Shown piece after piece: positions 26,219 to 33,729 of a stretch of 64,000 nucleotides of DNA; the first letter of the stretch is position 1; each line of letters starts with the position of its first letter. The position numbers and the translations under genes were made by a program. A model generated the notes under the pieces. That model made no database searches, was not told the DNA's origin, and was given only the letters and a program-made list of their open reading frames with translations. Source of the DNA: CAYSCW01 sp964429795 (GTDB lineage: Bacteria > Acidobacteriota > Aminicenantia > Aminicenantales > Aminicenantaceae); the NCBI GenBank assembly GCA_964429795.1, contig CAYSCW010000001.1:186001-250000 (forward strand). Reading direction: 5' to 3'.

Positions 26219-27257
26219 AAAATTATTCCTGCTTTTCTTATTGATGAGCATTGTCCTGCCCTCCAACGCCGATTGGATGAGCGATGTGTCTTCATATTTA
26301 AGTAGCGGTGATTATAATGGAGCCGTGGATTACTTGATGAGCCATCCTGAAGAGGCCGGTAAGGTCCCTAATCCTGTCATATCCGGACTCCTCGCCTATT
26401 CCTACCACAAGCTGCAGAATAACAGGATGGAGTATGAGTGGCTGGGAGAGTATTTCGAAAATTACAGGGGAGAAGAGATCATCTTCGATTTTCTCGATGA
26501 TGCCACCTATAAAGACATGTTGAATTATTTGATGGTCTGGAAGGCGAAGTACCCCTTTGTTTCAGAAATGGCATTTGTCAAAAGCGATATCTACCAGGGC
26601 CCTTCACCGCCTGATAAATTGATTATTGGCATTGATATCGCGAGCGACACTTATTACAAATTATCCGGTGAGGAGGGAGTGATAAAAGGGGGTCTTTTAA
26701 AACAGGGCTTTAACTCCATCTCTATAAAGGCCGATGATTTCTTCCAAAAGTCAGGAATCCGCACCTATTTTCTGGATCTGAAAAAGGGCGATTTGATCGT
26801 AAGCAAGGAAGTCGAGATTGATATTCAGATAGAGTCTCCCGTTAAAGTCAAAAGGAAGATAGAAGTCACTGATAAACCTGTTCCAAACCCTGAATTCAAG
26901 ATATCTATGTTTGTGGGAGATGAGCTTATCATCGAAAGCAAAAAATTGGCTTATGAAAACCTGCCTTTGAAACTTCACCTCCCCCCCTGGCCGGAGAATC
27001 GAAGTCCTTACGGACCTATCTATGATAATAAATTCGCCTTGAATTCCTTTTCCATTCCGGAAGCTGTAGGAGCCTTATATAATTTGTTTAAAGCATTAAA
27101 AGATGGGAAAAAAGAAGAGAGCAAGCCAAGGCCTGTTCAGAAGCAGATGCAGATCAGATCCTCTTTTCTGAGAGAGGGTGTGGGGGGAAAAGCAGAAGAG
27201 TTCAGAGCCGTTATTACCCTAAAAACAAAGAATATAAAGGCCGGCGCTTTTTATTGA
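26211..27257 (+). CDS. Periplasmic protein of unknown function, coupled to a TonB-like gene
   Basis: The 348-residue protein begins with a signal peptide (MIKKLFLLFLLMSIVLPSNA) and starts inside the end of the TonB-like gene, so translation is likely coupled. Residues ~20-110 look like TPR-type helices (SSYLSSGDYNGAVDYLMSHP). The remainder is predicted beta-rich with alternating hydrophobic residues. I recognise no family. The tight link with a TonB-C protein suggests that the two act together in the periplasm; that is inference. Confidence 0.7.
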   Translation: MIKKLFLLFLLMSIVLPSNADWMSDVSSYLSSGDYNGAVDYLMSHPEEAGKVPNPVISGLLAYSYHKLQNNRMEYEWLGEYFENYRGEEIIFDFLDDATYKDMLNYLMVWKAKYPFVSEMAFVKSDIYQGPSPPDKLIIGIDIASDTYYKLSGEEGVIKGGLLKQGFNSISIKADDFFQKSGIRTYFLDLKKGDLIVSKEVEIDIQIESPVKVKRKIEVTDKPVPNPEFKISMFVGDELIIESKKLAYENLPLKLHLPPWPENRSPYGPIYDNKFALNSFSIPEAVGALYNLFKALKDGKKEESKPRPVQKQMQIRSSFLREGVGGKAEEFRAVITLKTKNIKAGAFY

Positions 27258-27373
27258 TCTCATTTCGGCAATACTCTGTTTATGTAAAATAAGCCTTTTT
27301 CTTAAGTAGAGGTGAAGGGTCACGTTATAAAATATGAATGTTTTATGTACTTAGGACTTCTTGAGGAAGGCTG

Positions 27374-27405
27374 GGGGAGCCAGACTTTCTCAAACCTGGC
27401 TCCCC
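27374..27405. terminator. Strong hairpin between convergent genes
   Basis: GGGGAGCCAG (27374-27383) and CTGGCTCCCC (27396-27405) form a perfect 10-bp stem with a 12-nt loop, between the ends of two convergent genes. Position suggests a bidirectional terminator, but there is no T-run on either side, so termination would have to depend on other factors. Confidence 0.5.
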
Positions 27406-27471
27406 ATGGATTATTGGTCGCGCTCAAGTTGTGCCGGCTCGTGATCATTAATCCGAATCCTGGAATGGGCG

Positions 27472-29076
27472 TCATTTGGCTTTCTGCTTAGCCTCTTTTT
27501 TCTTTGTCTCTTCTTCGGCTTTTTTCAGTGCCTCTATCTTTTCCATTTTTTCCAGTTTCTTTTTCAGCTCTGCTTTCTTTTCAGGATCTTCGGTCTCTTC
27601 AATCAATTTTTTGAGCTCTTTCTTCTTCTGGTACCATTCTTCATTTATCTCAATGTTCGAATCGACCTCTACAATTTTATGACTCTTCACCGCAGCGATA
27701 ACTTCAGCTTTCTCCTCCTTCAGCTTTTTTTTCATCTCTTGAATCTTCAGAAGGTTCTCTTCAATCTGCTTCTTTTTCTCGGTGTTTTCCTCTTTTTTGA
27801 GCATCTCTTCCAGCTTCTTTTCTTTGAGCAGGATAGCTTCTTCTTTCTTTTTCAGCTCTTTTTCTTTCAGCGCCAGCAATTTTGCCTTGATCAATTTTTT
27901 CTTCTCAGGATCGTCTGTGTTTTTCAACAGTTCCTTCAGCTCTTGCTCTTTGGTCGTTAAGCCTGTTTCTTCGGGAGCCATTTCTTTTAGTCTCTGCAGC
28001 GCCAAAAGCTTCTTCTTGATCAACTCTCTCTTTTCTGGATCTTCTGTTTTGGCAAGCTCTTCTTTGAGTGACTTTTCTTTCTTCATGATTTCTTCTTGTT
28101 TCTTCAGCTGTTCTTTCTTTTTTTTCTCAGACTCATCTTGATAGAAAGGGTGGGCTGTGTCTTTGGAGCCTTCTTGGGTCACTGTTTCATCCTGAGTGTT
28201 ATTCTGGGCTGTGAGGTCGCCATCTTTTGAGATCTTTGGATCAGCGAAGGCCAGCATCAGAAAACAGAACAGCGGGAGAATGAGCAGCACCTTTGCCTTT
28301 GCCCATCTTTTAGACTTGTTCTTTGTCATCATGGTTATCCTCCTTTTGATGAGCGAACGGCTAAAATTGTTTGCGATTTCAAACAATTTCAACCCCACAT
28401 GCTGCTCCAGGATGAGCAGCTGGTATCTCGCCCTGCTGCAGCCCTGCGCAATGACTGCATTGTCAGCCAAGTACTCATGAGTCTCTTTTAAGGATTTTTT
28501 GTATGGCCATACAAAAGGATTAAACCATTGGACGATAGTAAGAAGTTCCAGAACAATGAGATCTAGGGAATGATGTTGTTTTATATGAGCCAATTCGTGA
28601 GCGAGGATTCTTTGAAAATCCCGTTCAGAGATATGGGACTTGTTGATGAAGATAAAGTTGAAAAAGGAAAAGGGAGCAGAGTCATTTTCTATAAACACAG
28701 TCTTTACTTGCTCGTATTTTTGAAAGCCATTTTTCTTTATCAGAAGCAGCAACTGAGTAAGTTGATACGCAAAACGCACCAGTAAGAGCCCGGCACCCAG
28801 GAGAAAAATCAACCAGAGGATATCTGTGATTCCTATAGAGTGAGCATGTACTCCCGCAGGCTGAGCCAAGACGTACGTTCGTTCTGAAAGGGAGCTTGAG
28901 ACAAAAGGGGAGGGGATGTTGAGGAGCGGGAGGGTAAATGAAGCAGGGATGGATAGAAGAAGGAAAAATCTGTTTAGCTTGAAAAAAGTTTCCTTTTTCA
29001 GAAAGAGCCAGTAGAGTGAATAGAATAGAGCCAGACAGATACTGGATTCGATGAGATACTGAAGAGGACTATTCAT
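27472..29076 (-). CDS. M56-family (BlaR1-like) membrane metallopeptidase with repeated coiled-coil tail
   Basis: The 534-residue protein has about three N-terminal membrane helices, then a zinc peptidase domain with ILAHELAHIKQHHSLD (HExxH) and KETHEYLADNAV containing the third ligand Glu. A further helix (VLLILPLFCFLMLAF) follows. The C-terminal ~250 residues, probably periplasmic, are very rich in Lys/Glu and contain four copies of a unit around TEDPEKK-x4-IKKKLLAL. The penicillin-binding sensor domain of BlaR1 is absent. It overlaps the blaI-like gene by 8 bp. The expected role is to sense an envelope signal and inactivate the BlaI-type repressor. Confidence 0.87.
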   Translation of the reverse strand: MNSPLQYLIESSICLALFYSLYWLFLKKETFFKLNRFFLLLSIPASFTLPLLNIPSPFVSSSLSERTYVLAQPAGVHAHSIGITDILWLIFLLGAGLLLVRFAYQLTQLLLLIKKNGFQKYEQVKTVFIENDSAPFSFFNFIFINKSHISERDFQRILAHELAHIKQHHSLDLIVLELLTIVQWFNPFVWPYKKSLKETHEYLADNAVIAQGCSRARYQLLILEQHVGLKLFEIANNFSRSLIKRRITMMTKNKSKRWAKAKVLLILPLFCFLMLAFADPKISKDGDLTAQNNTQDETVTQEGSKDTAHPFYQDESEKKKKEQLKKQEEIMKKEKSLKEELAKTEDPEKRELIKKKLLALQRLKEMAPEETGLTTKEQELKELLKNTDDPEKKKLIKAKLLALKEKELKKKEEAILLKEKKLEEMLKKEENTEKKKQIEENLLKIQEMKKKLKEEKAEVIAAVKSHKIVEVDSNIEINEEWYQKKKELKKLIEETEDPEKKAELKKKLEKMEKIEALKKAEEETKKKEAKQKAK

Positions 29077-29455
29077 CTTCTTCGCCCTTTTGCTTTTGTA
29101 TTTCCTCCTTGATCATTTTTTGAATGGCTTCCAGTTCCTCGACGTTCATGTCTTTGTCTCTGGCAAAGAAGGAGACCATTTCTTCAAAGGAATTGCTAAA
29201 GTAATTTTTCATGATGCTTTTCAGGTAGGCTTTTGTGTATTCTTCCTTGGAAATAAGGGGGTAGTATTGATGGGTGTTTCCGTAAGCTTTGTGGGAGACG
29301 AACCCTTTCTTCTCCAAGATTCTGACGATGGTGGAAACAGTGTTGTAAGCTGGTTTAGGCTGAGGCAGATATTCGATGATATCTTTGACGAAGCCCTTTT
29401 CCACCTTCCATAGGATCTGCATGATTTGTTCTTCGGCTTTGGTAAGTTGTTTCAT
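29069..29455 (-). CDS. blaI: BlaI/MecI/CopY-family repressor
   Basis: Start 29455 gives 128 residues, the family norm. The winged helix is at the N-terminus (MKQLTKAEEQIMQILWKVEK, then YNTVSTIVRILEKKGFVSHK). A C-terminal dimerisation helix region follows (SFEEMVSFFARDKD). A TTG at 29473 could add six residues but lies at the promoter. Two inverted repeats in the promoter (29472-29507) are the likely operator. Given the M56 partner, induction by cleavage or release of the repressor is expected; no beta-lactamase gene is nearby, so the target is probably the operon itself and unlinked genes. Confidence 0.92.
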   Translation of the reverse strand: MKQLTKAEEQIMQILWKVEKGFVKDIIEYLPQPKPAYNTVSTIVRILEKKGFVSHKAYGNTHQYYPLISKEEYTKAYLKSIMKNYFSNSFEEMVSFFARDKDMNVEELEAIQKMIKEEIQKQKGEEDE

Positions 29456-29464
29456 AGCGCTTAC

Positions 29465-29507
29465 AATGTACAACTAATCAATTAGTTTGTCAACTAATTA
29501 ATTAGTT
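29465..29507 (-). promoter_or_regulatory. blaI-M56 promoter with two BlaI-type operators
   Basis: On the minus strand TTGACA (29488-29493) and TACATT (29465-29470) are 17 bp apart. Two near-identical palindromes, AACTAATCAATTAGTT (29472-29487) filling the spacer and AACTAATTAATTAGTT (29492-29507) overlapping the -35, are exactly 20 bp apart centre to centre. The predicted transcription start is only about 3 nt before the ATG at 29455, and no ribosome-binding site is present, so the mRNA may be leaderless. Confidence 0.82.
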
Positions 29508-29700
29508 TTTTTATTTCTCCTCCTCCTTTCTTATAAACTAATACATCATTTTAAGCAGTATCGTTGCGCTGGTGAAGTGCTCGAATGTAAGCTCTGGGAT
29601 ATTCTTGAGTACAGAGAGAAAGAATTTGTTATTCTCTTTTTATTTCCTTATCCGTGTTTCATACTCACAAGACAGAATAGACATGAAGAGAATGAAAAGA

Positions 29701-32700
29701 TCAGGAAGGTTGAAGAGATAATTTACCGAGCTCGGTCTTGACGAAATATTCTGTACCCCATACACGAATGGTGTGCTCCCCTGTTGCTTCTTGACCACAA
29801 GTGATTATCTTTGGTCCCATTGTCTGGCAGTCATTCGTTTTAATGTGATGAGCTTTTAAGATTTTATATCCCCACAGATTTTCCCCCGGTGAGATAATGG
29901 CCAGACTCTTGCCATCTTTATCTGTTTTGCTTCCAGAAGGAGCAATAGAGAGGATAATTCTTCCGTCGAAATAGACGTTAACGCCGGTGATCATTTCTGT
30001 GAAGGGCAAGGGGATGATTCGGGTGTGTTGTTTTTTGAAATCAAAAATTCTTATCATATAATTTTTTGTTTTCCTTTTATAAGTATCTCTTGTGTCTGTT
30101 TCTGTTAGGGCCAGAATTTTTCCGTTGGGGTAGAGCTTGAGATGAGTGATTTTTCCATCAAAATCCTTTACAGTATTGACTACTGCCTGCTCCACATCCC
30201 ACTGTTTGAGTGATCTATCCGTGCTTGCTGAGTAAATGCGACCAAAATAATCTACTGCCAAAGCTGTGACTTCCTGGCGATGGCCTTTTAAGAGGCGGAC
30301 GGTTTTTCCCAGGAAATCCCAGATTCTGATCGAGCCTTCCCCGTGGCCTGTAATGACTTTGTCTGTGGAAAAAGAAGAACACACAAGGGCAGGAGAGACC
30401 ATTTTTTTTAGCCTCAACGTCTCGTTACTTTCAAAAGAAATATTTATGAATTCACCCTTATAGTTTAACAGAAAGATGTTTCGGCCAAGCAGGGTCATTT
30501 CTCTGATTTTTTCCATGAAAGTAAAGAAAATGCGATTGTCGAGAAAGGTGAGAACAAAAACGCCGCCCTCTTCGCCGATACCAGCAATCTGGTCCTGTGC
30601 GTAAGGGCGAATTTGTTTGGGTTTTAAATCGTTCATTCCTATAGACCCCAGAAGATTGGGTTGGCTCGCCAGGTGTTCATTCAAGTCCAATCTGAATTTT
30701 CTTTCCCCATGGTCAAAGGCTCTGGTTCGAGTCTTGGGGAGCGCCTCTTCCTTCAGAGAAAAATTTTCCTGTTGGATTGAGATTGTCTCATCCTCCACTT
30801 TTAGGGGGACAGCTTCTTCCTTAAAGTCTCCGATCCTTATCAGATCTCCCCAGGAATCAATCCTTCTCTTTTCGAATAATTCTTGTGTTTCTTGGCTGTT
30901 GAGCCGGCAAGAAAGAGAGTTGTCTAGGTCATAAAGTACTGTGTTTCCCTCCCTGTAGAAAAGTGTGTCTTCAAAAGTGGGTTCCTCAAGGAAGGAGAGA
31001 TGCGTTTTTACGCTTTCTAAGGCGATTTCTCTTTCCTCTAAATTCAGCCTTCTCGTTGAAAAAGTCGCTCTGAAATTGACGACAGCATCCAATTTTCCTC
31101 TGAAGTAAAAAAGATCGATGATCCTTTGAAAATAGTAGCGGTCGCGGCATCCATCCAGAATAATTATCTTCTTATCGGAGTTCTCTTCAAGAAACTGGTT
31201 AAGGAATTCCTCTGGATTGTCTTCTTCTACAGAGAGGGGGTAATCGTGATAATAAATCGGGTCGATGTATTTTTTAAGCCATCTCAGTCCAAGAATCCGG
31301 TTAAATATTTTTTGGTCTTTTTTTCTATCTCTCATCAAATAGAGGATTTCTTCTGGCCTAACTTCACCGAATCCGTTGATAATCGACTGACAGAAATATG
31401 TTTTGCCTGTTCCAGAATCTCCGTTGACGGCCATGACAACTCTTTTTTTCGTCTGGATGAAGAAATGGAGCGTTTCAGAGAGTTCGTAGAGTCCTTTTTG
31501 AGAGGGCTTTAGCCCCAATATGCTGACCGCTCCCACATTATAGAGATAAAGAGAATGAATAAACTCGGGCATATCAATTTTTTTTAAGGAGCTTACACTT
31601 TCTTCGAAAATTTTCTTGTTCTTGTTTTTTAATAATTGCAAAAGCGTTATGATAATATCCGCACTTACTCCTCTGTACTTTTCTTTTTGTGATTTTCCGA
31701 TTTCTCCTAATGCCCAGGCGAGATAGGTTTTCAGCTTCGCTGATGGATGTTCTGCGTATTTTATCAACGTCGGTATGGACTGGAGAGATTCGAGGCCGAT
31801 TCTGGCGAGAGCCTGGATGGCTTCTTCTTTCTGCTCGATCAAAGGAAAGACTTTTTTCTCTCCATGAACGGAGAAGATTGCCTCATCTGGCCCCTTTAAA
31901 ACGTGGGTGATGAATTTAACCGCCTCCGATTCTCTTAAATTCCCCAGCGTGTAGATGATATTCACTCTGATTTTTGAATATTGCAGGGGAAATCTCTCCA
32001 GAGCTTTGAGCAGCGTTTCAGTGGAGCGAGGATCTTGAAGTATGCTGAGGATAACAGAAGCGTTGTACTGGACACCGCTTTCTATTTCTATTTGGTCCTC
32101 CATCAGGAGCTGGAGACAAGGACGTAAGAGAGCGGGAGAAGTATGCTCGACAATTCCCATAGGGGGCTGAATCTTTTCTATGATGAAGGGGAAGATTTCT
32201 TCTCTTTTTTCTGGATCCCTTGCTTTCACAAGGAGGCGATCGATTGCCTTTATGAGCCTGTCTTCTTCTGCTATCGTCTGAGGAATGAGTTGAATAACAT
32301 CTGCAGATGACGCGTGTAATCGCTTGAGAATCTCAGAGATATATCTTTCGGCTTCTTTCCCCATTGAGACCGCGTTCATGAGATCATTCATGGAGTGAAG
32401 GTGTTGCTCGTATTCCTGGCGCAGTGTGTTGGCTTCCTCATCCCAAACTGGAACAAAAATATGGCTATTAATGCGGAAGGACTCATACTCGAGTATCCAC
32501 CATAAAACGGAAAGAATAATCAACAAGGGATAAGTTTTTTTCGGACGGCCACTCAAAGAATAGGTTTGAATGAGAGCTCTGTCGATTTCTTTCTCTGTTA
32601 GATTGGCAGGATTGGATCCAGAGTCGCTGGAAAGAGCCCAAGCAATTTTTTTGGTCACGAACCAGGAGTCGCCCTTTAAGAACTGGGGGAAAGCATCCCG

Positions 32701-32910
32701 GATAAAAGAAGATTGTTTTTCCGCTCCCAGCTTCCAGAGGTAGAAGAGGAATTCGCTTGAAATACGATTCCTTATCGTTTCTGGGTTGTTCTTCCACTTA
32801 CCCTTCGAGTCAAGATAAACTAATTTCTTCGGTTCAAATTCTTCAATCAGCCGTCTCCCAGCCTGGATAAGATTTTCTAATGGTGGTGAGGTCAGGATTT
32901 TTTCTTCCAT
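29701..32910 (-). CDS. HEAT-repeat / P-loop NTPase / WD40 protein
   Basis: This 1069-residue protein is predicted to have three main parts. An N-terminal helical region contains a hydrophobic stretch (YPLLIILSVLWWILEYESF, ~residue 130) that could be a membrane helix. Degenerate HEAT-like repeats (~280-450) follow, with ILSILQDPRSTETLLKALE and AYLAWALGEIGKSQKEKY-like units. A P-loop domain has Walker A GDSGTGKTYF (~residues 494-503) and Walker B-like KKIIILDGCRD (~580). The C-terminal ~300 residues form a WD40 propeller (EGSIRIWDFLGKTVRLLKGH, STDRSLKQWDVE). The layout recalls STAND signalling ATPases, but the NTPase is not a clear NACHT or NB-ARC. It is the last gene of an operon with a kinase and response regulator. 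Confidence 0.82.
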   Translation of the reverse strand: MEEKILTSPPLENLIQAGRRLIEEFEPKKLVYLDSKGKWKNNPETIRNRISSEFLFYLWKLGAEKQSSFIRDAFPQFLKGDSWFVTKKIAWALSSDSGSNPANLTEKEIDRALIQTYSLSGRPKKTYPLLIILSVLWWILEYESFRINSHIFVPVWDEEANTLRQEYEQHLHSMNDLMNAVSMGKEAERYISEILKRLHASSADVIQLIPQTIAEEDRLIKAIDRLLVKARDPEKREEIFPFIIEKIQPPMGIVEHTSPALLRPCLQLLMEDQIEIESGVQYNASVILSILQDPRSTETLLKALERFPLQYSKIRVNIIYTLGNLRESEAVKFITHVLKGPDEAIFSVHGEKKVFPLIEQKEEAIQALARIGLESLQSIPTLIKYAEHPSAKLKTYLAWALGEIGKSQKEKYRGVSADIIITLLQLLKNKNKKIFEESVSSLKKIDMPEFIHSLYLYNVGAVSILGLKPSQKGLYELSETLHFFIQTKKRVVMAVNGDSGTGKTYFCQSIINGFGEVRPEEILYLMRDRKKDQKIFNRILGLRWLKKYIDPIYYHDYPLSVEEDNPEEFLNQFLEENSDKKIIILDGCRDRYYFQRIIDLFYFRGKLDAVVNFRATFSTRRLNLEEREIALESVKTHLSFLEEPTFEDTLFYREGNTVLYDLDNSLSCRLNSQETQELFEKRRIDSWGDLIRIGDFKEEAVPLKVEDETISIQQENFSLKEEALPKTRTRAFDHGERKFRLDLNEHLASQPNLLGSIGMNDLKPKQIRPYAQDQIAGIGEEGGVFVLTFLDNRIFFTFMEKIREMTLLGRNIFLLNYKGEFINISFESNETLRLKKMVSPALVCSSFSTDKVITGHGEGSIRIWDFLGKTVRLLKGHRQEVTALAVDYFGRIYSASTDRSLKQWDVEQAVVNTVKDFDGKITHLKLYPNGKILALTETDTRDTYKRKTKNYMIRIFDFKKQHTRIIPLPFTEMITGVNVYFDGRIILSIAPSGSKTDKDGKSLAIISPGENLWGYKILKAHHIKTNDCQTMGPKIITCGQEATGEHTIRVWGTEYFVKTELGKLSLQPS

Positions 32911-32930
32911 AGAAAAAGAATAAGAATGCG

Positions 32931-33695
32931 TCAGGTCAGGACAAGACTCTCCAGATCCTTCTCTGTATTGAGAGATTCGATTTGGAGGAGCCATCCTTTT
33001 TGATAGGGATCCTTCTTCAGCAGAGTCAGATCCTCTTCTATCCCTTTGTTCACTTTGATTATCCTTCCGGTTGCTGGAGACCAGACTCGATGGACATTTC
33101 TCTCAGCGTCTGTTATTCTAGCGCAAACTTCTCCTTGAAATATGCTTTTGTTTTCCTGGAGCATTTCAATATGGGTAATAGATCCTATATGCTTGAGAAA
33201 TTCAAAAAGCACTCCCATGGTAACAAGGTTTTTCCCCTCTTTTCGCAGCCATGTGTGTCCCTTCATCACATACAGACCTTTAGGAATTTGGGGTGTTGGC
33301 TTTTCTCCTCTTTCGGCTTCTTCTTTCTTGAAAGCCCGAGAAACTATGGTCCTCAGCTCCTGGGGAGTAAATGGTTTAGCAATATAGTCGAAAGCACCAA
33401 TCTTGACCGATTGAACAGCTGTTTTGATCGTTGGGTAACCGGTGATCATTACCACTTTCACCTCCGGTCGAATCGTTTTCAATGAAGTCAAGAGTTCCAG
33501 ACCGCTTATGCCGGGCATCATCAGATCTGTTATGACCAAATCATAAAGGTTTTCTTTGTCTTTTTTTATGGCTTCTTCTCCACTTAGGGCCATGTCCACT
33601 TCATAATCTTCGGATAGAATAACCTGACGGATGCTTTTGCAAACATTTATTTCATCGTCGACAACTAAAATTTTTCTTTTCATTTTTTCTATCAT
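32931..33695 (-). CDS. Response regulator fused to a GcvH-like domain
   Basis: Start 33695 follows AGGAGGCAAGA. The 254-residue protein has a receiver domain (ILVVDDE with Asp13/14, LVITDLMMPG with phospho-acceptor Asp57, TGYPT, and IAKPFTP with the conserved Lys). The C-terminal ~100 residues resemble glycine-cleavage H protein: VWSPATGRIIKVNKGIEED, then KKDPYQKGWLLQIE. The residue seven before SPATG, which is the lipoylated Lys in GcvH, is Arg here, so lipoylation is unlikely. There is no DNA-binding domain, so output is probably by protein contact, perhaps with the WD40 protein encoded next. It follows the kinase by 34 bp. Confidence 0.88.
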   Translation of the reverse strand: MIEKMKRKILVVDDEINVCKSIRQVILSEDYEVDMALSGEEAIKKDKENLYDLVITDLMMPGISGLELLTSLKTIRPEVKVVMITGYPTIKTAVQSVKIGAFDYIAKPFTPQELRTIVSRAFKKEEAERGEKPTPQIPKGLYVMKGHTWLRKEGKNLVTMGVLFEFLKHIGSITHIEMLQENKSIFQGEVCARITDAERNVHRVWSPATGRIIKVNKGIEEDLTLLKKDPYQKGWLLQIESLNTEKDLESLVLT

Positions 33696-33729
33696 TCTTG
33701 CCTCCTGACCTATTTTCATCCTTTCCCTA

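Noticed and set aside
27476..28141. Long forward frames rich in Phe/Ser opposite the M56 gene
   Set aside because: They are mirror images of the Lys/Glu-rich coiled-coil tail on the other strand.
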